NCBI GenBank assembly: GCA_015075005.1
Contig: JABTVC010000001.1
Coordinates: 868,001-932,000, forward strand
Source of the DNA: Planctomycetia bacterium
Lineage (GTDB): Bacteria; Planctomycetota; Brocadiia; Brocadiales; Brocadiaceae
Length of the DNA stretch: 64,000 nt
Direction: 5' to 3'
Shown: positions 38,536 to 48,331 of the stretch, piece by piece
Position numbering within the stretch: position 1 is the first letter of the stretch
Layout: each line of letters begins with the position of its first letter
Made by a program: the position numbers and the translations under genes
Notes under the pieces: generated by a model
What the model was told of the DNA's origin: nothing
The model's input: the letters and a program-made list of their open reading frames with translations, nothing else
The model's database searches: none

Positions 38536-41311
38536 ATGATGAATATTCAGCTTAGAGATGGTTCAAGTGTTTTGGTTATTGGTGGCGGACCGGCGGGGAG
38601 TTTCTTTGCTCATTTTGCTTTAAAGCTTGCAAAGAAACATGGTCGCAGGATACAGATAACCATTCTTGATGGTAGAAATTTCATTCAAAAAGGTCCTGGT
38701 GGATGCAACATGTGCGCCGGTGTGTTGCCGGAAACCCTCATCAGGAAAATGGAAAGTCAAAAGATTGTCCTTCCCAAGTCACGCGTTCAACAAGAAATAA
38801 ACGGTTATTACTTTCAGACACAAGAACGTGGCATTCAATTACACCACCCAAAACCAGGACATAAACCAAAAATAATAACCGTCTTTCGCGGGAACGGTCC
38901 CCGATTTTCAGAGTTGACAGCCAACATCAGTTTCGACGATTTCTTACTGAAGCATGTGGCATCTCAAGGGGTAAAAGTTATTGCCGCCGTTGTCGAAGAA
39001 ATAGAGTTGCCAAAATATCCGCAAGATTTGGTAAACATCGTATACAAGGAAGCGGAGGTAAGAAAAAAGATATCTGCAGACCTTATTGTTGGTGCATTCG
39101 GGCTTAATACAGCCCTTATAAAAAGGATTGTGGGCAAGGAATTCGGTTATCGGGAGCCGAAATCAGTGCGGACATGCAATGCAGAACTCTACCTCGGCCA
39201 TTCCTTTATTCAAGAGCGTTTTCGCAATACAATTTACGTATTTGCCCTGGGGGTCAAACCCATCAAATTTGCCGCCTTTACACCGAAGGGAGACTACATT
39301 ACTGTTTCTCTCATTGGAAGCGAAGATATAACAAAGGCCCATCTGATAGAATTTATGAGGCATCCAAAGGTATGCGAACTTCTGCCTGAAGGGTGGACAC
39401 TGCCCAAAGACCTCTGTATCTGCTTTCCTAAAATACCTGTTACCCATGCCGAACTTCCTTATGCGAATAGGTTGGTAATCATAGGAGATGCCAGCGTCTC
39501 GTACCTATAAAAATGGCATTGAGTCCGCTTTTGATACTGCGCAGTTAGCCGCACACACAATCTTCGAACGGGGTATTTCTGAAGAAAATTTTAAGAAGGG
39601 ATATTACAAACCTGCCTTAAGACTTTTGGCGCAGGATAACTTCTTTGGCAATCTCATATTTGGTATCCATGATTATACCACGGCCAAAAGACACCTGGTA
39701 AACGCGCAAATGGACCATCTTGTAAAGCGACACAGCGCCTGGGAGTCTATACAGATTAACAATATCCTGTGGAACATGGTTACGGGTAATGCAAGCTATA
39801 AAGAGATTTTTTCCAAGGTTATTGATGTGCGGCTGCACATCGCTATGTTCCCCTATACCCTTTCCGCTGCTGTGAAGCAAGGATATGATTATTGGAAGCA
39901 TTGTATACTCACGGGGCGTTCAAAAAAAGTAACATATTTGCAAAAATCAGGGTCGGGTCCCCTGATGGATGGTCAGGCCGTCGTCATAATTGGCGGAGGT
40001 CCTGCCGGCGCCAGTTGTGCAATTACCTTAAAGAATTTTGCCAAAAGACGAAACATGAATCTGGATGTTGTTATTTACGAACCAAAGGACTTTGAGGGTG
40101 GTATTGAACACAATGAATGCGCGGGTGTCCTCTCTCAGCCGATCGAACACATTATTGAGGATAAACTAGGAATACCTTTCCCGTGGCATCTTGTGAAAAG
40201 GAAAGTGCCCGGCTACTACCTCCACACCGATGGTTCTGTTATCAAACTCGATGGAGAAGGTGAAATCTCTTACGCCCTTCGCAGGATTCAGTTCGATGCA
40301 TACCTCCTGAAAAAGGCAATGGAGTCCGGTGCAACCGTCATCCGGAGCAAGGTCACTGATGTGGAAATCGGCAAAGATAAGGTTATCGTGTACAGCGAGA
40401 CAAAACACACAAAGGCTGATGTTGTCGTGGGTGCATTTGGGATCGAGGAAGGTACATACAGGATATTTGAACGGGAGACTCCGTACGAATCGCCAAAATT
40501 CTTATTGACCATACTTACCAAATTTCATCCAAAAGGACAACATCATGACCTTGAGGATACCGATGGCTACATCCATGCCTTTTTACCGTCACTCAAAGAA
40601 ATAGAATTTGGCGCGGTTACTCCTAAGGCTGACCACTACACCATTAACATCGCCGGAGCAAAAATATCATCGAGGTCTATGGATGAATTTCTGCAAGTAC
40701 CTGCTGTTTTAGAGGTACTTCCAAAGAACTTCAGGGAATCCCTGGAGAAACTAGATTACCACCGGGGTTGTTTTCCCATAAAACCTGCCCGCCATCTCTT
40801 TGGAGACAGATATGTTACCATTGGCGATGCGGCGGGTCTTATTCGTCCTTTCAAAGGCAAAGGGGTTAATTCGGCTTGTTTAATGGGGATAAAAGCAGCA
40901 GAAACTATGATGGACAGTGGTATATCCAGGGCGGCATTTCAAATCTATGCGGATAGCTTCAGTGAAATCATAAAAGATCTTCCGTATGCTCATGCGGTAA
41001 GGAGGTTTGTCATCTGGGGCGCTTATTATGGTTTTTTGACACCTATTATTCAAGCCGCAAAAGATTGTCCCGCATTGAAAAAAGCATTGTTCGATAGTGT
41101 GTCAGGTAAAAAGGCGTATCGCAAGATTTTGATAGATACGATGAGCATAACACTCTTCATAAAAGTAGTGATAACACTTATTCACTGGCTGATAAGGCGC
41201 ATTGTGAAAAAATGCATCTTATCGTATAGATGCACTTTTACTCCAGGTTGGAATGTCTCCTGTGCATTTTCATTCTCCGAGCTATTCAGTCTTTTACCAG
41301 AGAAAGAATGA
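38536..41311 (+). pseudogene. tandem-module geranylgeranyl-reductase-like flavoprotein, frameshifted
   Basis: Module 1 (38536-39510) has the FAD motif VLVIGGGPAGSFF and GPGGCNMCAGVLPE, ending in RLVIIGDASVS. Its continuation RTYKNGIESAFDTAQLAAHT opens the next frame (39488-41311), so one base is missing near 39500. That second frame then carries a complete module 2 (VVIIGGGPAGASC, HNECAGVLSQ, YVTIGDAAGLIRPFKGKGVNSA). Restored, the chain would have about 920 residues and two FAD-binding reductase modules. Such enzymes saturate isoprenoid chains in archaea and some bacteria; the substrate here is unknown. The 3' end overlaps convergent hxlB by 26 bases. Confidence 0.72.
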
Positions 41312-41816
41312 TTCCATCTAAATACACGAGACATGCCTGCTCAAAGAGCGTGCTTCGAAACTGGACGGACCCACTGTCATTATGGCCCGTACTTACTTCC
41401 TGTACGGGTAATTCAATAACAATGTCTGCCTGCCCGGCAAGGGGGGAGTTTTTATGGGAGGTTACAGCGACTACTCTGGCATGGGCATTTCTTGCCAATC
41501 CTGCAATATACCGGGTAATGTGTGTACTGCCAGAACTGCTGCAGGCTATCAATAAATCTCCCTTATCAATATTCGGGGTCGTTGCATCGCCAACACAATA
41601 GGCATTTAAGCCGATATGGGTGAGCCGCATAGCGAACGTGCGGGATACCAGTCCTGATCGCCCCTGGCCTGTAACAAACACATTTTTTGCGGTAAGAATT
41701 TGCGATGTAAACTCTTCGTAAGCCTTCTCATCAATCTTTTCAAGTACCGAGCGGATTTCATCCAGAATAATGTGTGTAATTATCTTAATACCCAGGGAAT
41801 TTTCCCCGATCTTCAA
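41286..41816 (-). CDS. hxlB: 6-phospho-3-hexuloisomerase
   Basis: A 176-residue SIS-domain sugar isomerase. VTGQGRSGLVSRTFAMRLTHIGLNAYCVGDATTPNI (about 49-84) and DLLIACSSSGSTHITRYIA are the PHI signature, with the C-terminal helix FEQACLVYLDGIIL. It interconverts 3-hexulose-6-phosphate and fructose-6-phosphate, giving ribulose-5-phosphate supply (reverse RuMP) when paired with hexulose-phosphate synthase, which is not in the window. Intact, with the normal length for the family. Confidence 0.88.
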   Translation of the reverse strand: MKIGENSLGIKIITHIILDEIRSVLEKIDEKAYEEFTSQILTAKNVFVTGQGRSGLVSRTFAMRLTHIGLNAYCVGDATTPNIDKGDLLIACSSSGSTHITRYIAGLARNAHARVVAVTSHKNSPLAGQADIVIELPVQEVSTGHNDSGSVQFRSTLFEQACLVYLDGIILSLVKD

Positions 41817-42524
41817 TTTATTTCCCTTTAAAAAATTTTAAATTCCGTACCATGAAATTATCACAATGACAAGGTCCGTAGCTGCAGTACGTCGCACCCT
41901 CGTAGGAAATCACGGCCATATCAAGTGAATTTTATCATGCCCTATCCTTTATTTCAAGAAATCATATCTTCTAACTGGATGCCTTTAGGATACGAATCAA
42001 CTGTGGCATCCTGACAAGCCCGTCAATATGTTTTAAAATACGCGCCACTAGCCTTACGACCTCATCATAAGCCGCACGGCTAGTCTATGCATCCCTTATA
42101 CGACCTTTTGGAGATCAGGACGTCATTGATGTCAGCCGGCTTTACAATAGCGGTGCTTTTTCTAATGCACGCACATTAAATTCTTCCTCTCCGTGTCCCC
42201 GTCTTCCAGTTCTGCGCAGATGTGTAGCTTTCATTGCGTTTTATTATATCTTTGAACCCCTGTTTCGCAACTGTATTGGCCCTTTATTTCAGGTTTGTTG
42301 AAGAAAACAAGGACACCATATTCTCGGACACCCTGCTAAAATATAAAATATTGGGGATATTCACCCGGCAGGCGTAAAAATTTCGTAAGATATTGATTAT
42401 TCAAAGGTTAATCAGACATTTATTTTTGTTGCTCTCCGTAATGAGCTGTGTTAGAATTTCTTCCGTTTGAGTATCGCAAGGAAATAAAATCTATTTTTCC
42501 ATCTATTTAAAAAAGGAGTTTTTT
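41817..42524. other. about 700 bases without an intact gene, possible decayed coding remnant
   Basis: No long open frame on either strand. On the minus strand around 41970-42080 a broken frame reads AYDEVVRLVARILKHIDGL then VRMPQLIRI. It looks protein-like but has no start and is not assignable, so it may be the tail of a dead gene. Nothing else recognisable. Confidence 0.3.
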
Positions 42525-42767
42525 GTGGGAGTCTTTTTAGGTAAACTCATTACCATTTACGAAATTGCGTTGCTTATTAGAATCGTACTCTCGTGGGTAC
42601 CGCACAATCCGTATAATCAAGCCATACAATTTCTGTATAAAATTACCGATCCCGTATTGAATCCTGTCCGAAGACTCATTCCGCCCATCAGAGGTATAGA
42701 TTTTTCTCCCGTAATTGTGTTTGTTTGTTTAAGTTTTATCAAACAGCTTTTAGCGGGGGTATTCTGA
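42525..42767 (+). CDS. YggT-family membrane protein
   Basis: 80 residues, two membrane helices in the usual YggT layout. The first (GVFLGKLITIYEIALLIRIVLSWVP) is followed by the conserved cytoplasmic NPYNQAIQFLYKITDPVLNPVRRLIPPIRGIDFSPVIVF and the second helix. YggT proteins have been tied to osmotic tolerance and division-site protein placement in various bacteria, but no biochemical activity is established. It starts GTG 42525 after AAAAAGGAG. Confidence 0.85.
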   Translation: MGVFLGKLITIYEIALLIRIVLSWVPHNPYNQAIQFLYKITDPVLNPVRRLIPPIRGIDFSPVIVFVCLSFIKQLLAGVF

Positions 42768-42855
42768 ATTACAGTATTTCACGAAGTACATGATAAATAT
42801 GCCTAACCCGAACGTGTCGGAAGAGACAAGGTCCGAAGCGCGAAATTCGTGAGTC

Positions 42856-42888
42856 AACCCTGTCGGGGTTTTAAACCCTGACAGGGTT
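42856..42888. repeat. 33-bp near-perfect palindrome
   Basis: AACCCTGTC (42856-42864) and GACAGGGTT (42880-42888) are exact inverted repeats, and the interior GGGGTTTTAAACCC is itself palindromic. It lies just before the HAD-kinase gene. It may be a dispersed palindromic repeat or a hairpin affecting that gene; no T-run follows closely. Confidence 0.5.
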
Positions 42889-42900
42889 AATTTTATATCT

Positions 42901-44250
42901 GTGCTGAAAATGTCAAAATTATCTTTGAAAGATACTATAACGCCGCATATTCACGGCAAAATTGCAAACTTTACTTCCACTCATTCACCCGATGGAATAA
43001 AAAAGCTCATTGTGGTGGATGTAGATGGTGTCCTGTTTAAAGGACAGTTTATTTTACATTTGGCACGTTTTCTTGGAACAGCAGTATGCATCCGGACGGC
43101 ACTGTTATGTCTTCTCTTTAATATGAATAAGATATCTATTCAGGAGTTGATTACAAGGGTATATGCGGGTTTTCGTGGTGTTATGCTTAGCCATGCCCAT
43201 ATGGTATACAAAAATATTCCCCTGATAAAGCATGCAAGAGAAACGATTGAGATATTGCATAATCACGGATATTTCGTAGTCCTTATCAGCAGCGGCGTGC
43301 CGGATATCTTTGTGAAAGACCTTGCGGTCAGGTTATCGGCAAATGACGGATATGGTTTGGGGCTTGGTACTCATAGCGAGCGGTTAACGGGAGATGTGTT
43401 TGGGCAACTTTTTAGACCTGATGGAAAGAAAGGCCTTGTTGAAGAGCTATTAACAAAAAACAATCTTACCTGGCAGGATACTGTTGTCATTGTGGATGAT
43501 CGTAACAACCTCGATATCATGCATAAAGCGGGTATAACTATAGGCGTGAACGCACATTATACCGTACGACAGCGTGCACGCCACTTAATCGATAACGGGG
43601 ATATGTCAGAGGTGCTGGATATCATGGATATCGAAGATGCCGATACGTCTAAGACGTTGTTTGCAGGCATGCGCAGGCAATTTACCCACTCATGGTATCA
43701 GGAAATCCGGAGAAAATTCTTACACGTCCTCATCGCTTTTGTACCCCTAATCTCAGGTTACTTTTTTCATACAACACTCCTGATACTTTTTTCCTTATTG
43801 ATTATTTATATGATCTCCGAGTGCATGAGAGTCAATGGTTATTCTTTTCCCTTGCTGGGTCGTATAACCAGGTTAAGTATCCGCAAGTTTGAGGAACGTG
43901 ATTTTGCCTTTGGACCGGTAACCCTGGTTTTGGGCGCTATTCTGTCCACGTTGTTTTTTCCTGCGGTTATTGCCAGCACAGTCATATGGATTGTTGCTTT
44001 TGCTGATACAGCTGCTACAATGGTTGGCAGGAGCCTGGGTAACCACCGGATTCCTTATAACATCAAAAAGAGTATCGAAGGGTCTTTGGCTGCCTGGACG
44101 GTTGCCTTTTTTTGTGGATGTATCTATCTGCCCCTTCTCCCGGCTTTATTTGCCGCATCTATTTCTAGTTTTATTGAGTCATTACCTCTGCGGTCGCTGG
44201 ATAATTTACTTGTGCCTCTGGGTACCGGAATTATATTAACGTGCCTTTGA
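42901..44250 (+). CDS. HAD phosphatase domain fused to a polyprenol/phytol-kinase-like membrane domain
   Basis: 449 residues. The N-terminal half (about 35-235) is a HAD hydrolase of the PSP/HisB-like kind: VVDVDGVLFKG with the nucleophile Asp near 40, LISSGVPDIF (motif II), and VIVDDRNNLDIMHKAGITIGVNA (motif IV). The C-terminal half (about 265-449) has about seven membrane helices with the DGK1/VTE5/SEC59 features FGPVTLVLGAILS and DTAATMVGRSLGNHRIP...KKSIEGSLAAW. These belong to CTP-dependent lipid-alcohol kinases. Fusion of a phosphatase and a lipid kinase hints at isoprenoid-alcohol salvage or turnover. GTG 42901 or ATG 42910 may start it. Confidence 0.72.
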   Translation: MLKMSKLSLKDTITPHIHGKIANFTSTHSPDGIKKLIVVDVDGVLFKGQFILHLARFLGTAVCIRTALLCLLFNMNKISIQELITRVYAGFRGVMLSHAHMVYKNIPLIKHARETIEILHNHGYFVVLISSGVPDIFVKDLAVRLSANDGYGLGLGTHSERLTGDVFGQLFRPDGKKGLVEELLTKNNLTWQDTVVIVDDRNNLDIMHKAGITIGVNAHYTVRQRARHLIDNGDMSEVLDIMDIEDADTSKTLFAGMRRQFTHSWYQEIRRKFLHVLIAFVPLISGYFFHTTLLILFSLLIIYMISECMRVNGYSFPLLGRITRLSIRKFEERDFAFGPVTLVLGAILSTLFFPAVIASTVIWIVAFADTAATMVGRSLGNHRIPYNIKKSIEGSLAAWTVAFFCGCIYLPLLPALFAASISSFIESLPLRSLDNLLVPLGTGIILTCL

Positions 44251-44364
44251 TACTCATAACTATTTTCTATAACAAACTCTCTCAAAAAAAGTTAAGGAAC
44301 GTGTCGGCATGATTGCTGCCCAATTAATACTGCAGGAATATTCAGACAGGGTTAGGATGAAGAA

Positions 44365-45606
44365 ATGATACAGGCAAACAACGCATCATACAAAAAACCT
44401 GAACTGGTTGCGCCTGCGGGTGATCTTGAAAAGCTCAAAACGGCGATCGAATACGGTGCCGATGCGGTCTATGCAGGTGGAGAGGGTTTTAACCTCCGCA
44501 TGGGTGCTACCAATCTGACTTTACAAGAAATCAAAGAGGGTACTGCCTGGGTTCACGAGAGAAGAAAAAAAATTTATATCACATTAAACATCTATGCGCG
44601 TAATTATCATATTCAGGGTATGCGTGCTTATTTAGAAGAACTTGCTGAAATTCCGGTAGATGCCGTGATCGTTTCTGACCCCGGTGTTTTCCTGACGGTA
44701 AGGGAAATTGCCCCCCATATTCCGATTCATCTCAGTACACAGGCGAATACGACCAATGCGAAATCAGTTGAATTTTGGCATAAACAAGGCGTAAAACGGG
44801 CGGTACTCGCCAGGGAATTAACCCTGGGGGAAATTCGGGAAATCACGGCCAATGTTCAGGCAGAAACTGAGGTGTTTGTGCATGGCGCCATGTGCATGTC
44901 ATATTCCGGACGTTGCCTCCTGAGTAGTTTTATGACCAACCGGCATGCAAACCTGGGAGACTGCTCCCATTCGTGCCGGTGGCAGTACGTTCTGAAAGAA
45001 GAGAAACGGCCAGAGGAAACCTATCCTCTTGTGGAAGATGAAAGCGGCACTTTTATCCTGAGCTCGAAGGATCTCTGCATGATTCAGCATATTCCTGAAT
45101 TAGTACATGCAGGAGTTAATGCGTGGAAAATTGAAGGCCGTATGAAGGGACCGTATTATGTTGCCGCTGTGACAAGGATATATCGGGAGGCGTTGGACCG
45201 TTATCTTGCAGATCCACATGGATATGCATATGATCCAAAGTGGTTATTAGAGCTTGAGAAGATTAGCCATAGGGAATACGGCACAGGATTCTTTTCAGGA
45301 AACCAGGGATATAATAGCCAGACAACGCATTCTGGAAATAGTAACATGAAAGAATATCATTATCTCGGTATGGTTAATAATGTACTTTCCAATGATGTGG
45401 CTGAGGTATTGGTAAAAAACAGGATTATGGGTAACACGTCCATAGAAGTAATGGGAAGACGTTTGAGTGAAGATTTTACCCAGGTAGTGTTAGATCTCAG
45501 AAACGAATACAATGAGCCGATTAAAACTGCACGCGTTGGACAAAAGGTGCTTATAAAGATGTCGCGCCCTGTTCATAAATACTTCATGCTGAGGAAATGC
45601 GGATGA
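44365..45606 (+). CDS. U32-family protein (TrhP-like tRNA hydroxylation / peptidase U32)
   Basis: 413 residues. It opens KPELVAPAGDLEKLKTAIEYGADAVYAGG and contains the U32 signature EVFVHGAMCMSYSGRCLLSSF...GDCSHSCRWQY (about 170-208). The cysteines there can hold an iron-sulfur cluster. Members of this group include TrhP (5-hydroxyuridine in tRNA) and RlhA (23S rRNA C2501). The length and the ending (a C-terminal barrel-like KVLIKMSRPV) suit the TrhP branch, but assignment within U32 is not secure. The stop overlaps the next small gene. Confidence 0.8.
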   Translation: MIQANNASYKKPELVAPAGDLEKLKTAIEYGADAVYAGGEGFNLRMGATNLTLQEIKEGTAWVHERRKKIYITLNIYARNYHIQGMRAYLEELAEIPVDAVIVSDPGVFLTVREIAPHIPIHLSTQANTTNAKSVEFWHKQGVKRAVLARELTLGEIREITANVQAETEVFVHGAMCMSYSGRCLLSSFMTNRHANLGDCSHSCRWQYVLKEEKRPEETYPLVEDESGTFILSSKDLCMIQHIPELVHAGVNAWKIEGRMKGPYYVAAVTRIYREALDRYLADPHGYAYDPKWLLELEKISHREYGTGFFSGNQGYNSQTTHSGNSNMKEYHYLGMVNNVLSNDVAEVLVKNRIMGNTSIEVMGRRLSEDFTQVVLDLRNEYNEPIKTARVGQKVLIKMSRPVHKYFMLRKCG

Positions 45607-45845
45607 AGAAAATGGTAAAAACCGTTGCGAAGAACACCGGAGGTGTTTGTCTTATCATTCTTGGTTGTATGATGATTTTTACGCCAGGACCGGGACTATT
45701 CACAATTCTGGCAGGGTTGTATATCACGAGTTTTCCCGGAAAGTCTATGCTTGTTAGCAAGTTGAAAAAGACAAAATTTTATAATAAATATATCGTTAAG
45801 ATGGAATCAAAAATAAAGACAAAATTAAAAAGAAGGAAGATATAG
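45603..45845 (+). CDS. small PGPGW-type transmembrane protein
   Basis: 80 residues from ATG 45603. GAGGA 7 bases upstream supports this start over ATG 45597. A hydrophobic helix (VCLIILGCMMIFTPGPGLFTILAGLYI) contains the TPGPGL motif of the PGPGW family. A basic Lys-rich C-terminal tail follows. Function of the family is unknown. It overlaps the end of the U32 gene by a few bases, so the two are co-transcribed. Confidence 0.65.
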   Translation: MKKMVKTVAKNTGGVCLIILGCMMIFTPGPGLFTILAGLYITSFPGKSMLVSKLKKTKFYNKYIVKMESKIKTKLKRRKI

Positions 45846-45851
45846 TAAAGA

Positions 45852-46889
45852 ATGAATATTAAAACACGTATCGGTATTGTTCTCGCTATCTTCGTGTCAG
45901 GATGTGGCTCGAATGGATTTTTAAAGAAAATGTCTCCCTTTAAAAAGGAAGAATCAGCCCTGGAGTCAAAAAAAGGGGCACAATCTGCCGATGCCCATAA
46001 AGGTGAGGAAGTATTTGTCTGCGCCGGGGACATTGATGTTGCCTACAAAAAATTGGGTGAGGTAAGTTTGGGCGAGTACGGTTTCTCAGGTCATGACATT
46101 TTGGCTTTTAAAATAAAAGAAAAGGCCAGTGCTGTGGGTGCGCAGGCAGTAATTAATGTTCAATATGACACGGGGGCTTCCAAAACGTGGCAAGGTTACG
46201 GGGAATTAGGCGGTACTGATTACGGTGTAAGGTACACATCGTGGTGTAAGGGTCAGGCAGTAGAATTTTTAGAATCCTACAACCCTTGGGGACTTATTTT
46301 GTGTAATCTTACGAAAGAAAATCGGGATTGGTTTGGGTATAAAAGATTACAAAACGGCGTGATTGTTGTCAGTGTGATGCCGGGAAGCATTGCGGCAAAT
46401 GCTGGTATTAAGGTAGAAGATCTTTTGACTGATTGGAATGGTGAAAAAATTGAAAACAAGAACAACCTGAGACAAATAATGGAAAGAACTGCAGGCAAGG
46501 AACTAAAACTCACCTTACTGCGTGCAAAAGAGATTAAAATAGTAACTTTATCCGTACCGGTACCCGAACGAAGTCAGGTTGTTTCGTCAGAGCCTAAATC
46601 CCCTAAGGCCTCCGCAATGGAAAAGTGCCCTGCGATTGAAAAGAAAGACTCTGTCCAGGATAAGCTTAGTTCAAATACCCCAGAGATATACAACGAAATA
46701 GGCGATCTTTATTTGCGAAAGGGGATGTATGATGAGGCAATGGCTGAATATGAAAAGGCCATCGAAGTAGATCCAAATTACGCCATTTCTCATTTCAACC
46801 TTAGCATCGTATATGATAAAAAAGGCATGAAGGAAAAAGCTGATGAGGAGTATGCAAAGTACAAAATGTTAAAGCCCAAACGAAAATAA
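45852..46889 (+). CDS. lipoprotein with PDZ and TPR domains
   Basis: 345 residues. The N-terminus MNIKTRIGIVLAIFVSGC gives a canonical lipobox (V-S-G-C, Cys 18). Residues about 55-140 form a small beta-rich domain (VAYKKLGEVSLGEYGFSGHDI..VGAQAVINVQY) resembling YbjQ/RcsF-type domains. A PDZ domain follows (about 155-230: NGVIVVSVMPGSIAANAGIKVEDLLTDWNGEKIENKNNL). Two TPRs close the chain (ending EVDPNYAISHFNLSIVYDKKGM). Likely an outer-membrane scaffold or sensor; the partner is unknown. Confidence 0.7.
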   Translation: MNIKTRIGIVLAIFVSGCGSNGFLKKMSPFKKEESALESKKGAQSADAHKGEEVFVCAGDIDVAYKKLGEVSLGEYGFSGHDILAFKIKEKASAVGAQAVINVQYDTGASKTWQGYGELGGTDYGVRYTSWCKGQAVEFLESYNPWGLILCNLTKENRDWFGYKRLQNGVIVVSVMPGSIAANAGIKVEDLLTDWNGEKIENKNNLRQIMERTAGKELKLTLLRAKEIKIVTLSVPVPERSQVVSSEPKSPKASAMEKCPAIEKKDSVQDKLSSNTPEIYNEIGDLYLRKGMYDEAMAEYEKAIEVDPNYAISHFNLSIVYDKKGMKEKADEEYAKYKMLKPKRK

Positions 46890-46979
46890 TATATTTATCG
46901 CTTAACGTATCTTCTCCTTTTGTACCAGTATTAAAGAATTTCTTTTGTCATTTCCAAAAACTACATATCGGGTGATTAA

Positions 46980-47648
46980 ATGAAACACACGGTGCTCACT
47001 TTAATACTTGTCGTATCTATTATACGCCTGTCGCCCGCCGCAGAATCACTGAAAAACGGCGATTTCGAAACAGGGGACACTACGGGATGGAAGTATTGGG
47101 AAACCTATCCGTGGGATGGCGATGGTGCCCCGGTTGAATTGCCCACCCATATAACCATTGCCCTTCCAGGTACGATTGGAACGCCTATACCACCTGCCAC
47201 AAGCGGTTTGTTTGCCCTGACACAGCAAGTAGACTCCAGGGGCACAGCGAGAGGGGGGCTATATCAGGAAATTAAAGTAATAGTGAACACCCCATACCTT
47301 TTAACCGGGCAGATGGCATTCTATGGCGATGATATTGGTGATATAACGGCCATAGGAATCCTGGATGGTCCCTGGAATCAGGCACATGCCTTTACCACGA
47401 TGCATAAAAATTATATCGGAGGCAATGCTGTGTCGCCGTGGACCGAATTTTCTCTTCTGATTATCCCATCAAAAGATATAATCACCGTTTTTACAGAGAC
47501 ACGACAGGATTGGATGCATGGAAATGTTTCCGGATGGTATGATGATCTTAGCTTAAGACCAGTTCCGGAACCCACAAAACTTTTTCTGTCACAAACCCAT
47601 AAAGACAATCCGATATTCAAAGAAAAACAAAAACAAACTTCCAAATAG
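46980..47648 (+). CDS. secreted carbohydrate-binding-like protein
   Basis: 222 residues with a signal peptide (LTLILVVSIIRLSPAAE). SLKNGDFETGDTTGWKYW marks the start of a galactose-binding jelly-roll domain, a pattern common to exported CBM-type and PEP-CTERM proteins. The C-terminus has VPEPT, as in PEP-CTERM sorting signals. The membrane helix and basic end are missing, so it is either not sorted that way or the signal has been lost. Confidence 0.6.
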   Translation: MKHTVLTLILVVSIIRLSPAAESLKNGDFETGDTTGWKYWETYPWDGDGAPVELPTHITIALPGTIGTPIPPATSGLFALTQQVDSRGTARGGLYQEIKVIVNTPYLLTGQMAFYGDDIGDITAIGILDGPWNQAHAFTTMHKNYIGGNAVSPWTEFSLLIIPSKDIITVFTETRQDWMHGNVSGWYDDLSLRPVPEPTKLFLSQTHKDNPIFKEKQKQTSK

Positions 47649-48331
47649 AGACGAGATGTATCGTTGTATCCGGGCGGTCCTTTCCCTGTGAGCATATTCA
47701 GGCAGCAATCACCTTTAACCATATCCTGTTGAAAAAAGAAAAATTTATAGTACAATGAGAAAATAAAAATAGCCATTCACAATAGCCGCTAAAATAAATA
47801 TATACTTTATGGGTTAACAAACAGAGATTTTCCAATTTATAGATTAGTCTTAGCACGTGTTTGTATCAATGGTCAGGATTTTATTATAAATCACAATTTA
47901 TGAGCCCTTACAGTATAGATAACATCTCTTTTACGTTTTGTGTCATGTGTATGTGCCACGACATACTTTTGTCCTGACACACTTCTGTGCCATGGCACAC
48001 TTTTTTATAGGTAATATAAATAAATTTCACCGTTTATGTTCCCATGTTTTGATTATTGATGGATGTAAGTTCGAGCGGCCTAACGATTTATGGTGAAAGC
48101 TATTTATTTACACCTTTCTTTTATCTGTTTCTGGCATCTGTATTGCGCTTACATCCGTGAGACCGATTAATCAAGATCACATCCGAAAATAAATGATATT
48201 CGTCCATATCTGCAGTTGCTGATTGCAACGGTTGACAAACGAATTGTTTGCATAACGAGACAGACAAGGGTAACATGGTGCAGGCAGCACTTTGATAACA
48301 CAGGATATATGCCTTTGTGAGGTAACAAGTT
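47649..48331. other. about 680 bases without a gene
   Basis: No supported frame. It contains a cluster of iteron-like repeats (47936-48006, listed separately) and, further on, CAAAC-GAATT-GTTTG (near 48237-48251), a short inverted repeat in the upstream region of the PLD-PilZ gene. Otherwise nothing recognisable. Confidence 0.5.
47936..48006. promoter_or_regulatory. iteron-like tandem sites with palindromic core
   Basis: Four imperfect 16-18-base units in tandem: TTTTGTGTCATGTGTA, TGTGCCACGACATACTTT, TGTCCTGACACACTTC and TGTGCCATGGCACACTTT. The last contains a perfect 12-bp palindrome GTGCCATGGCAC. This looks like a cooperative regulator-binding array. It lies about 330 bases upstream of the PLD-PilZ and Amt-kinase genes. 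Confidence 0.45.
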
